Of a stretch of 59,021 bases of DNA, positions 34,758 to 42,667 are shown piece by piece. The notes under the pieces are model-generated. The model saw only the letters and a list, made by a program, of their open reading frames with translations, had not been told where the DNA came from and ran no database searches. This DNA comes from Ruminococcus sp. (GTDB lineage: Bacteria > Bacillota > Clostridia > Oscillospirales > Ruminococcaceae), in contig JAFUAO010000089.1 of NCBI GenBank assembly GCA_017460665.1, positions 1-59,021 of the forward strand, given 5' to 3'. The position numbers and the translations under genes are program-made. The stretch's first letter is position 1. Each line of letters starts with the position of its first letter.

Positions 34758-35058
34758 CATCGTGAGCCCTGAGCAGATCGGTCTGCCCGATCCCCAGGCT
34801 CTGCAAAGCAAGGACCTGATCATGGGCCATATCCCTTATGGTATATCCCTCGGGCATTTTGTTCTTCCTGCTGAACATATACACTGTGTAGTCCCGAAAA
34901 ACCCTCTTATATGGCAGGGACAGGATCCACGCCTTGCCCTTGACTGTCGCAAGCCCGTCTGAGAGCCCGGGCAATACTGTTAGAGATCTGCTGCCTTTCC
35001 CGAAGGCGGCATAGTACATCTCTGTGTCTCCGATCTTTAGACTGCCATTCTTTCGCAT
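34744..35058 (-). pseudogene. Truncated alpha/beta-hydrolase remnant
   Basis: About 104 aa matching only the N-terminal third of an alpha/beta hydrolase: the first strands (MYYAAFGKG, LTVLPGLSDG with the oxyanion region) and the helix before the nucleophile elbow (MAHDQVLALQSLGI) are recognisable. The frame then runs into terminator sequence and stops before any GxSxG. A promoter (35098-35126) and RBS AAGGAG remain, so it could still be expressed. ATG 35058 is preferred to 35067 on RBS spacing. A real short protein is less likely than a deletion product. Confidence 0.7.
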
Positions 35059-35097
35059 AGCTCTCATTTCTCCTTATACCGAACTTTCCTTGTAACT

Positions 35098-35126
35098 ATC
35101 ATAGCATAACGCAGCCATTCTATCAA
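35098..35126 (-). promoter_or_regulatory. Promoter of the hydrolase remnant
   Basis: TTGATA (35126-35121), 17-bp spacer, TATGAT (35103-35098) on the minus strand. Confidence 0.65.
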
Positions 35127-35129
35127 TAA

Positions 35130-35174
35130 AGAGCCGCAGCGTCCCTGACCTTAGATCAGAGATACTGCGGCTCT
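35130..35174 (-). terminator. Terminator of the malQ-glgP operon
   Basis: Arms AGAGCCGCAG (35130-35139) and CTGCGGCTCT (35165-35174) with an inner TCCCTGA/TCAGAGA pairing; the T tract on the minus strand (TTTATT) is moderate. Confidence 0.75.
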
Positions 35175-35184
35175 GTGTTTCTTA

Positions 35185-37530
35185 TCAGCTTATTTTCCAG
35201 ATGTTCTCAGCATAGTCCGCTATGGTGCGGTCCGAGCTGAACTTCCCGGCATTGCACATATTCAGCCACTGCTTTTTTGCGAAGGCCAGCCTGTCGCTGC
35301 GGTAGTCAGCATTGCAGCGCAGCTTCGTCTCAACATACCCCGGCAGGTCGCCCAGCAGGTAATAGTGATCCGGAGCGTGCCAGCTGGCACCGTCCAGCAG
35401 AGAGCTGTACAGCTCACGGAAGTCTCCGCTGCCTCCGTCGGAAACGCTGCCGTCGATTAGGGAGGAGACTACACGCTTGATCATAGCGTTCTCCGCAAAT
35501 ACCCGGCGGCTGTCGTACTCAGGCACGATCCTCTCCAGATCCTCCACCTTGGCGCCGAAGATATAGTTGTTCTCCTCGCCAGCCTCCTGGACGATCTCGA
35601 TATTTGCCCCGTCGTAGGTGCCGAGAGTGACGGCTCCGTTGAGCATGAGCTTCATATTACCCGTGCCGCTGGCCTCAGTTCCTGCGGTGGAGATCTGCTC
35701 GGACACATCTGCCGCTGCCACCAGCTTCTCGGCATAGGAAACGTTGTAGTTCTGGACGAATACCACCTTCAACAGGTCCTTTGTCTCCGGATCTGAGGAA
35801 ACGATCCTTCCCACCTCGTTGATATAGCGGATGATCGCCTTTGCACGGCGGTATCCGGGGGCAGATTTCGCCCCGAAGATGAAGGTAGTAGGCGTAAAGT
35901 CCTTGATGCTGCCGTCCTTGATCCCGTAGTAGATCCAGAGGATCGAGAAGGCGTTGAGGAGCTGGCGCTTGTACTCATGGAGGCGCTTGATCTGGATATC
36001 GAAAATGCTCTCCGGAGAGACCTCTGCGCCGTCGTGGTCGGCGATGAACTGGGCAAGCTGAGACTTTTTCTCCTGCTTGATCGAGATAAAGCGGCGGAGC
36101 ACGGCCTCGTCATCGGCGTATCTCTCCAGCTCCTTCAGCCGGCTAAGGTCGGTGATCCAGCCGTCGTCCCCCAGGAGCTCGGTGATCAGGCCGGAGAGCT
36201 CGCTGTTGCACAGGGCCAGCCAGCGCCGCTGAGTGATGCCGTTGGTCTCGTTGCGGAAGGCCTCGGGCTTCACGCTGTACCAGTCTGCGAGCACGGTGTC
36301 CTTGAGGATCTGGGTGTGGATCTCAGCCACGCCGTTGATGTGGGCAGAGGCGTAGCAGGCCATGTCCGCCATGTGGATCAACTCGCCCTTGATGATCTTC
36401 ATGCGGCCGATCTGGTCCTTCTGTACGCCGGCTGCGTACAGCTCTGCGATGAGCTCCTCGTTGATCTGGATAATGATCTCATAGATCCTGGGAAGGACCT
36501 CCTCCACAAGGCCGATCCACCATTTCTCAAGAGCCTCCTGCATGACCGTATGGTTGGTGTAGTTGAACACCTTTTTGGCTATGCTAAGGGCTTTCTGGAA
36601 GGTATAGCCCTCGTTGTCAACGAGCTGGCGGATCAGCTCAGGCACTGAGATCACCGGGTGAGTGTCGTTGAGCTGGATCGTGATATAGTCTGCCAGGTCG
36701 TCCAGCGTCCCGAAGCGTGCCTTGTGCTTGCGGAGAATGTCCGTCAGTGACGCACAGCTAAAGAAATACTGCTGCTTCAGGCGGAGCTTCTTGCCCTCGT
36801 TGGTGTCGTCGTTGGGGTAGAGCACCCGGGAGATGTCCTCGGCGAAGATCTTCTCCTTTGAGGCCTCAAGGTAGTCCTGACGATTGAAGGTGTCGAAGTC
36901 GAACTCCTTCACCGGCTCGGACTGCCAGAGCCGGAGTGTCCCCACGTTTTCGGTCTTGCAGCCGAATATCGGCATATCGTAGGGCACTGCCCGGACCGTC
37001 TGGCCGCTGTACTCCACCAGCACGGACTCCTCCTCGCAGCGCACTGACCAGGGATCCCCGTACCGGGTCCAGTCGTCGATGTCCTCCTTCTGATAGCCGT
37101 CAACTATGGACTGCTTGAAAAGGCCGTATTTGTACCGGATCCCGTAGCCGTCAAGGGGCAGGCCGAGAGTGGCCGCAGAGTCCAGAAAACAGGCCGCAAG
37201 CCGTCCAAGGCCGCCGTTGCCGAGAGCTGCGTCCTCGATCTGCTCAAAGTCGGAAAGCTCCAGTCCCAGCTCAGCGAAGGCCTCCTTCACATCGTCATAG
37301 ATCCCAAGGCAGAGCAGGTCGTTGTAGACCGCTCTCCCCACAAGGAACTCCATTGAAAGATAGGCCGCCCGGCGCTTTGAAAGGTGCTCCTGACGGGCAG
37401 TCCTCCAACGGTCGGCGTAGAGCTCCATGACCGTATCGCCCAAAGCGTTGTGGAGCTGCTGAGGGGTGGCCGACTTTATGTCCCGGGGCAGCCTGCCGGT
37501 AAACTTCTCGATAAAAACTTTCTTATCCAT
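35185..37530 (-). CDS. glgP: Glycogen/maltodextrin phosphorylase
   Basis: 781 aa GT35 phosphorylase that splits alpha-1,4-glucans with phosphate to glucose 1-phosphate using PLP. EDAALGNGGLGRLAACFLDS, the RRWLALCNSELS block and the PLP-lysine motif EASGTGNMKLMLNGAVTLGT (Lys near 626) are all present. It is cytoplasmic and slightly shorter than E. coli enzymes, as usual in Clostridia. RBS GAGGAG supports ATG 37530. It lies 11 bp after a lipoprotein gene and downstream of malQ, so the operon channels maltodextrin breakdown. Confidence 0.96.
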   Translation of the reverse strand: MDKKVFIEKFTGRLPRDIKSATPQQLHNALGDTVMELYADRWRTARQEHLSKRRAAYLSMEFLVGRAVYNDLLCLGIYDDVKEAFAELGLELSDFEQIEDAALGNGGLGRLAACFLDSAATLGLPLDGYGIRYKYGLFKQSIVDGYQKEDIDDWTRYGDPWSVRCEEESVLVEYSGQTVRAVPYDMPIFGCKTENVGTLRLWQSEPVKEFDFDTFNRQDYLEASKEKIFAEDISRVLYPNDDTNEGKKLRLKQQYFFSCASLTDILRKHKARFGTLDDLADYITIQLNDTHPVISVPELIRQLVDNEGYTFQKALSIAKKVFNYTNHTVMQEALEKWWIGLVEEVLPRIYEIIIQINEELIAELYAAGVQKDQIGRMKIIKGELIHMADMACYASAHINGVAEIHTQILKDTVLADWYSVKPEAFRNETNGITQRRWLALCNSELSGLITELLGDDGWITDLSRLKELERYADDEAVLRRFISIKQEKKSQLAQFIADHDGAEVSPESIFDIQIKRLHEYKRQLLNAFSILWIYYGIKDGSIKDFTPTTFIFGAKSAPGYRRAKAIIRYINEVGRIVSSDPETKDLLKVVFVQNYNVSYAEKLVAAADVSEQISTAGTEASGTGNMKLMLNGAVTLGTYDGANIEIVQEAGEENNYIFGAKVEDLERIVPEYDSRRVFAENAMIKRVVSSLIDGSVSDGGSGDFRELYSSLLDGASWHAPDHYYLLGDLPGYVETKLRCNADYRSDRLAFAKKQWLNMCNAGKFSSDRTIADYAENIWKIS

Positions 37531-37541
37531 GATCTAACTCC

Positions 37542-38360
37542 TCAATTCATATATGCATTTTGCAGTTTCTGATAGTCAACATCTATTTTTCCGTAAGAAA
37601 CGTCCTCCAGCCGGTCATAGTCCTCCTGAGGGATATGACGCACAGCCACTGAGATATGATAGCCCAGATCGTCGAAGATCTTGCTGCTGTTGTACAGCTC
37701 GGGCCGCAGCTCCTCCGGCGGCACCTCGCCCTCAGGCAGAAGCAAATTCACCTGTACATGGGACTCCTCTGCACTGAAAGCTGCCAGGAACTCCTCATAG
37801 GTGGCATCAGCCGGCGTTTCAAAGGGCAGCCAGTTCTTATAATAGCTCACCGCCCAGCATTTTCCCTGAGAAGTAAGTCCCCTGAGGAACTCCGCCGACT
37901 CCTCCATGAGCCTGTCGCCGTACTTCACGAACAGGTAGCTGTCGCTGGTGATCTCATCGGTGTTTTCCTTGCCGAAAGCGTAGAAATAGTGGCCCTCGCC
38001 GTCGTCGATATAGTAGGACACAGGCTTTACATCGGGTATCTCGCCATAAAATTCCCACTCAACGTACCGGTCCAGCACCGTGAAGTCCTTATCGTACTTG
38101 TCGCAGAGCTTCTGAATGGCAGCCTGCTCCTCCTCTGGCATTTCAAAGGGCGGGAACGTCATCAGCTCAGTAGTCGTCTGAACAGTGGTGGTCTGGACCG
38201 TTGTGGTCTGGGCAGTAGTAGTCTGTGCAGTTGTCGTGGCTGTAGTCGTGACGGCAGCAGTCGCAGCAGCGGTGGGAGCCTCCTGAGAGGCGGAGCTCTC
38301 CCCTGCCTCCGCACAGCCATAAAGCAGGGCTGCGGCCGCCAGTATGATCAGCCTCTTCAT
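37542..38360 (-). CDS. Lipoprotein of unknown function in the malQ-glgP operon
   Basis: 272 aa from ATG 38360 (overlapping the malQ stop by ATGA). The lipobox is LLYGC (Cys near 16). A Thr/Ala/Gln tract of repeated TTTAQ/TTTVQ units (about 30-65) forms a spacer that would lift the C-terminal domain off the membrane. The globular part (70-272; VEWEFYGEIPDVKPVSYYID, FVKYGDRLMEE) has no motif I recognise. The frame's upstream extension is malQ shadow. A sugar-binding role would fit the operon but is not shown. Confidence 0.8.
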   Translation of the reverse strand: MKRLIILAAAALLYGCAEAGESSASQEAPTAAATAAVTTTATTTAQTTTAQTTTVQTTTVQTTTELMTFPPFEMPEEEQAAIQKLCDKYDKDFTVLDRYVEWEFYGEIPDVKPVSYYIDDGEGHYFYAFGKENTDEITSDSYLFVKYGDRLMEESAEFLRGLTSQGKCWAVSYYKNWLPFETPADATYEEFLAAFSAEESHVQVNLLLPEGEVPPEELRPELYNSSKIFDDLGYHISVAVRHIPQEDYDRLEDVSYGKIDVDYQKLQNAYMN

Positions 38361-39829
38361 CGGTTGTAGAGCCGGTTCAGCTTCCGGATCTGCTTGGCAA
38401 GCTCCGGGGTGAAGTCGCTCTCCTTCGTGCGGAACTGCCAATTCCCTCCAAGGGTAGAGGGGGTGTTCATGCGGCCCTCACTGGGGCTCTCCAAGAAGTC
38501 CTGCATCTGAGCGCAGGCCACCTGTGCAACGCTGCCCCAAGCAGCCCGGATCATGGCCGCCGGGATGTCCCTCTTCTTCTTGACGCAGAGGTAGTTTTTG
38601 GCGAATTTCAGGGACTTTTTGTCCAGCGACTCCACCCAGCCGACGAGGGTCTCATTGTCGTGAGTGCCGGTGTAGGCGAAGCAATTCGTGGTGGTGAAAT
38701 TGTGGGGGAGGTACTCGTTCTCCCCGTCCGAGAAGCCGAATTGCAGCACCTTCATGCCCGGATAGCCGCACTCCGCCAGCATCTGGTGGACCTCCTCCGT
38801 CAGGAAACCAAGGTCCTCGGCGATGATGTTGAGCCTTCCCAGCTTCTCCTCAGCGATGCGGAAAAGCTCGCTGTTCGGGCCTTTTTTCCACTCGCCCACA
38901 GTTGCGTCAGCGCTGCCGTAGGGGATCGTGTAGTAGCTCTCGAAGCCCCGGAAGTGGTCGATCCGGACGATGTCGTAGAGCTCGCAGGCCTTGGCGATAC
39001 GGCCGATCCACCATTTATATCCGGTCTTTTTGTGGTAGTCCCAGTCGTAGAGGGGGTTGCCCCAGAGCTGGCCCGTAGGAGAGAAATCGTCCGGCGGACA
39101 GCCTGCCACGCAGACCGGCCGGCGCTTGCGGTCGAACCAGAAGAGCCTATGGTCGCTCCAGGCCTCGACGCTGTCCAAAGCGCAGTATATGGGTATATCT
39201 CCCACGATCTCGATACCGTTCCGGCCGGCGTACTTTTTGAGCTCGCCCCACTGTCTTGAGAACTGGAACTGGAGGAACTTGTAGAAGCCGATCTCGTTTT
39301 TCAGCTCCTTCTTGGCCGCAGCCACGGCCTTCGGACGGTGCATGGAGATCTCCTTCTCCCACTCGTACCAGGGCGCTCCGCCGTTCTGGTCCTTCAGCGC
39401 CATGAACAGTGCGTATTCCTCCAGCCATGTGCTGTTTGCGCTGCAGAACTTCCGGTATGCCGGGAATTTCGACGCCCGGAACCGCCCGTAGGCCTTCCTG
39501 AGCACCTTGAAGCAGTTTTCATAGATCAGGGCGTAGTCCACCCTGTCCTTCTCGGACTCCCAGCAGATCCCCTCCAGGTCCTCGGCCTCCAGCAGGCCGT
39601 CCCCCTCCAGCACGTCGAAGTCGATGAAGTAGGGGTTCCCGGCGTTGACCGAGAAGGACTGATAGGGCGAGTCGCCGTAGCTGGTGGGCGAGAGAGGCAG
39701 GATCTGCCAGCACTTCACGCCGGCCTCCTTCAGAAAGTCCACGAAGGCAAAGGCCTGTCTGCCCAGCTTGCCGATGCCGTACCTTGACGGAAGGCTGGAT
39801 ATGTGCATCAAAATGCAGCTTTTTCGCAT
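38357..39829 (-). CDS. malQ: 4-alpha-glucanotransferase (amylomaltase)
   Basis: 490 aa GH77 enzyme that shuffles alpha-1,4-glucan chains to make substrates for GlgP. ILPLSPTSYGDSPYQSFS binds the donor; the nucleophile Asp is in VRIDHFRGFESYYTIPYG, the acid Glu in IIAEDLGFL, and the third Asp in GTHDNETLVGW. Start at ATG 39829 (GAGGTG upstream), where the family N-terminus begins. It is first in the malQ-lipoprotein-glgP operon. Confidence 0.96.
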   Translation of the reverse strand: MRKSCILMHISSLPSRYGIGKLGRQAFAFVDFLKEAGVKCWQILPLSPTSYGDSPYQSFSVNAGNPYFIDFDVLEGDGLLEAEDLEGICWESEKDRVDYALIYENCFKVLRKAYGRFRASKFPAYRKFCSANSTWLEEYALFMALKDQNGGAPWYEWEKEISMHRPKAVAAAKKELKNEIGFYKFLQFQFSRQWGELKKYAGRNGIEIVGDIPIYCALDSVEAWSDHRLFWFDRKRRPVCVAGCPPDDFSPTGQLWGNPLYDWDYHKKTGYKWWIGRIAKACELYDIVRIDHFRGFESYYTIPYGSADATVGEWKKGPNSELFRIAEEKLGRLNIIAEDLGFLTEEVHQMLAECGYPGMKVLQFGFSDGENEYLPHNFTTTNCFAYTGTHDNETLVGWVESLDKKSLKFAKNYLCVKKKRDIPAAMIRAAWGSVAQVACAQMQDFLESPSEGRMNTPSTLGGNWQFRTKESDFTPELAKQIRKLNRLYNR

Positions 39830-39854
39830 ATTTTTCACCTCAGTGTATGATCGT

Positions 39855-39901
39855 TCTCCCGTGGGAGACACTATTATAAATATTAAGAACGGATGTGTTC
39901 A
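39855..39901 (-). promoter_or_regulatory. Promoter of malQ with a palindrome
   Basis: On the minus strand TGAACA (39901-39896), 17-bp spacer, TATAAT (39878-39873). A 14-bp palindrome TCTCCC-GT-GGGAGA (39855-39868) lies just downstream, where a repressor could bind or a leader hairpin form. The divergent gene starts at 39903. Confidence 0.5.
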
Positions 39902-39902
39902 T

Positions 39903-40316
39903 ATGAAGCTGTCACGCTATTTCTTCTCGTTCCTCATGGGTTTTTTCATCTACAGCCTGCTGGAGGTGGCCGGAAGGGGCTACACTCACTGGACCATGGC
40001 TCTCTGCGGAGGCCTGATCTTAGCGGTGATCTACGGCCTGAGCGGAAGGGTCCGGCTGATCGGCTGCTGCGTCTGCGGAGCCCTGATCACCACCGGCTTA
40101 GAGCTGGCCGTAGGGATCTTCGACAACCTTATCATGGGCTGGGAGGTGTGGGATTACTCGGATATGCCCCTGAATTTTCTGGGACAGATCTGTCTCCCCT
40201 TCTCGGTGGGGTGGTTCGTGCTGTGCATACCGGCCTACCTGCTGTGCGGAAGGATTCGGCTGAGGCTGGCGGATCAGCAGCCCTCCTCCCGGAGCCGGCT
40301 GACCAGCCCCACATAG
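39903..40316 (+). CDS. Short CmpB-like membrane protein
   Basis: 137 aa with four membrane helices. FFSFLMGFFIYSLLEVAGRGYTHW, GALITTGLELAVGIFDN and WDYSDMPLNFLGQICLPFSV match the same family as the gene at 14833-15372 (PF06541-like), in a shorter form. Its RBS is weak. The last 43 bp overlap the convergent lipase-like gene, whose C-terminus reads sensibly in its own frame; either could be slightly shorter. Function is unknown. Confidence 0.75.
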   Translation: MKLSRYFFSFLMGFFIYSLLEVAGRGYTHWTMALCGGLILAVIYGLSGRVRLIGCCVCGALITTGLELAVGIFDNLIMGWEVWDYSDMPLNFLGQICLPFSVGWFVLCIPAYLLCGRIRLRLADQQPSSRSRLTSPT

Positions 40317-41596
40317 AACTCCCGGACGTCGTAGCCTTCGATATTCTCACGCATAAGGTCGATCACGTCGCCGTGGCTGACTCCTCTTTTCTGGGGAGTT
40401 GTGATGAGCTGATAGCTGCCGTGCTTAGCGCTCTCCTCCCAGACGAGGCCGTCGTTGGGGCCGTTCAGCTTCTTGATCAGCAGATAGCCGAAATTCAGCG
40501 GTATCCCGGCAGATCCGGCGCTGCTCATGACTGACATATAGCTGCGGTAGGAAACGCCCTCTCGGTCTGGCATCTCGGTGACGTAGTCCCTTGCACGGAC
40601 GGCGCTCAGGTCCTTGACCCCTGAGATGAAGTCCGGGGCAGTGTCCCCGAGGACGGTGAAGATCTTGTTATAGCGTTTGGTGACGAAGTCCACGAAGCCC
40701 TGGGGCAGCTTCCCCAAAAGGTAGTCCACCATGTCGCAGCCCTTGTGGGGAGTATTGATCGTGGTCAGAGTTGCGACGTACTTATCCATTCCCAGGCAGC
40801 TTATGGCGTAGCGTGAGTCAAGGCCGCCCTTTGAGTGGGCGATGATGTTGACCTTCTCGGCGCCGGTCTCCTGAAGGACGTTCATGATCGTGTCCCTCAG
40901 CTCACGAGCGCTGTCGGGGACGGACTGGGCGGACTGCTGCTTCCCGTAGAAGATCTTGGCGCCGTTCCGGATAAGTGCCGCCGGGATCCTTCCCCAGTAG
41001 TTGACCAGCTGCCAGTCCCGGAAGAAGATCCCGTGTACCAGCAGGATCGGGTACTTTGTAGCGCAGACCGTATCCTCGGCACGGGCGCTGTCCAGCTCCA
41101 GCTTGTCCAGCTCGAAGAAGTACTCCCTCTTGGCGGTCTTGTAGAACTTCCTTATCAGGAAGAAATCGACCACCGGCACCCACCACAGCATCAGCATGAG
41201 GATATGGTCCTTGAGCTTGATCTGCTTTGCGGAGGAGGCGGTGCGGATCACTCCCGAAAAGAGCACCAGACCGATCAGCAGCACAGGCATGACTATGGCA
41301 AAGACCCTTGCCACGGCTCCTGCGCCGGACTTTACAAACCAGAACACAAGGAAGATCGCCTCCAAAGCGGCGGCGGTCCCTCCGATCCAGATAAGATCTG
41401 TCCCCCGTTTTATGCGCCTTAGGCGCTTGCTGTCCGCCGGAGGCTTTCCTCCGGCCCTGAGCAAAACTGCCAGATAGCCGACTGACAGGACGATGACTGT
41501 GATGATCTTCAGCGCCGTAAGGCCCGGTATCATTCCCCACACAGGGACAGCAGTCCCGAGCAAAAGCACGATCAAAAGCTTCGTTATCCTTTTCAT
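40274..41596 (-). CDS. Membrane-anchored lipase-like alpha/beta hydrolase
   Basis: 440 aa from ATG 41596 (GGAGGAG upstream); the longer frame is shadow. Four N-terminal membrane helices (about 3-20, 25-45, 60-80, 88-115) precede an alpha/beta-hydrolase domain with PILLVHGIFFRDW (oxyanion region) and the nucleophile elbow IIAHSKGGLDSRYAI (AHSxG). The C-terminal NDGLVWEES and the His in GVSHGDVID could supply the remaining catalytic Asp/His. It resembles triacylglycerol-lipase-like proteins. Substrate unknown. Confidence 0.88.
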   Translation of the reverse strand: MKRITKLLIVLLLGTAVPVWGMIPGLTALKIITVIVLSVGYLAVLLRAGGKPPADSKRLRRIKRGTDLIWIGGTAAALEAIFLVFWFVKSGAGAVARVFAIVMPVLLIGLVLFSGVIRTASSAKQIKLKDHILMLMLWWVPVVDFFLIRKFYKTAKREYFFELDKLELDSARAEDTVCATKYPILLVHGIFFRDWQLVNYWGRIPAALIRNGAKIFYGKQQSAQSVPDSARELRDTIMNVLQETGAEKVNIIAHSKGGLDSRYAISCLGMDKYVATLTTINTPHKGCDMVDYLLGKLPQGFVDFVTKRYNKIFTVLGDTAPDFISGVKDLSAVRARDYVTEMPDREGVSYRSYMSVMSSAGSAGIPLNFGYLLIKKLNGPNDGLVWEESAKHGSYQLITTPQKRGVSHGDVIDLMRENIEGYDVREFYVGLVSRLREEGC

Positions 41597-41605
41597 GGCT
41601 CCTCC

Positions 41606-41639
41606 AAAAAATAGGCTGTTCCGAATGATCAGAACAGCC
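41606..41639 (-). terminator. Terminator of the zinc-ribbon gene
   Basis: Arms GGCTGTTC (41614-41621) and GAACAGCC (41632-41639) followed by TATTTTTT on the minus strand. Confidence 0.85.
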
Positions 41640-41648
41640 CATTTGTGA

Positions 41649-42083
41649 TCAATAATTCTGGTTAGAATCTGCGTTAAAGAAGTTTCCGCTGCTTTCTGTA
41701 TAGTAGTCGTTAGGCTCAAGGGACATAAAGTCGTCGTCCTCGATATCAGGGAGCCTTGCTCCGCAGCGTCCGCAGAACTGGAAGCGCTCGTTGACCTCTG
41801 CGTCACACTTGGGGCAGATCTTATAGCCTCTGATACCATTGAGCTCGTATCTCATCTTCTTGATCCTTCTGCGTCTTGTGTCGATGTCGTCGCACAGGAT
41901 CTTGAGATTTGCAGGATCCTCATTGGGATTTTTGTAGTATTTCTTGCCGATGTCCGTAAAGATCTCTACGATACGCTCTTCCTCATACAGTATCTTTCTT
42001 TTGAGGTTATTGGCCTCAGAAATGTTTTTAGCCTTATCAGACACGCCCTTAGAGGCGTCGCCGATCTTATCGAGAAGTCCCAT
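41649..42083 (-). CDS. Coiled-coil zinc-ribbon protein
   Basis: 144 aa. The N-terminal 70 residues are a charged helix (SDKAKNISEANNLKRKILYE); then come basic residues and a zinc ribbon (CPKC at about 93-96, CGRC at about 108-111), ending in an acidic tail. Such small Clostridial proteins are of unknown function. It has its own strong promoter and terminator, so is monocistronic. Confidence 0.82.
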   Translation of the reverse strand: MGLLDKIGDASKGVSDKAKNISEANNLKRKILYEEERIVEIFTDIGKKYYKNPNEDPANLKILCDDIDTRRRRIKKMRYELNGIRGYKICPKCDAEVNERFQFCGRCGARLPDIEDDDFMSLEPNDYYTESSGNFFNADSNQNY

Positions 42084-42132
42084 TGTTCATCACTCCTAAT
42101 CACAGAATTTTCTCGCATAATGCTATACTTAA

Positions 42133-42161
42133 ATTATACGATCAAACTTAGTTTTTGTCAA
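42133..42161 (-). promoter_or_regulatory. Promoter of the coiled-coil zinc-ribbon gene
   Basis: TTGACA (42161-42156), 17-bp spacer, TATAAT (42138-42133) on the minus strand, a full consensus. Confidence 0.85.
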
Positions 42162-42208
42162 GCGTTTTCAAAAATATTTTACCAGCACCTGTCAGATTTG
42201 TGCAACAC

Positions 42209-42643
42209 TTACATTTCCGACAGATCATTTTCGGTAAGCTGAATGATCCCGGCCTTATTAAGGGCTGCGGAGGCGTTCTCCACGTCATCTACACGGATAA
42301 CGAAGGACACCGATCTGTCAGATTTGCCCAAAAAGGCATACAGGTACTCCAGATTTACGCCCTCGCCGCCGAGCACGTCAAGGACACGGCTGAGCTGGCC
42401 GGGAGTATCCGGGATCGAGATCGCCACGATCTCCGTAACAGTTACAGGATAGCCGGCCTCTCTGAGGGTATCCACGGTCTTGTCGGTATCGTTTGCGATA
42501 AGGCGCAGGATACCGAAGTCCTTTGTGTCCGCAAGGCTCAGGGCACGCACGTTGATCCCCTTCTCCTTGATCAGGCGCATGGCTCCGGCGAGCTGATTGG
42601 GCTTGTTGTCTACGAATACTGAGATCTGTCTTGCATTTGCCAT
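42209..42643 (-). CDS. Tandem ACT-domain protein
   Basis: 144 aa, two ACT domains (about 1-68 and 70-144; VDNKPNQLAGAMRLIKEKGIN and IPDTPGQLSRVLDVLGGEGVN). ACT domains bind amino acids. It follows paaK by 24 bp. The same pairing of PaaK with an ACT protein is common beside indolepyruvate oxidoreductase genes in anaerobes, so it may sense an aromatic amino acid for this cluster; the ligand is inferred. Confidence 0.9.
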   Translation of the reverse strand: MANARQISVFVDNKPNQLAGAMRLIKEKGINVRALSLADTKDFGILRLIANDTDKTVDTLREAGYPVTVTEIVAISIPDTPGQLSRVLDVLGGEGVNLEYLYAFLGKSDRSVSFVIRVDDVENASAALNKAGIIQLTENDLSEM

Positions 42644-42667
42644 GGTAATTCCTCCTTGTTATGTTTA

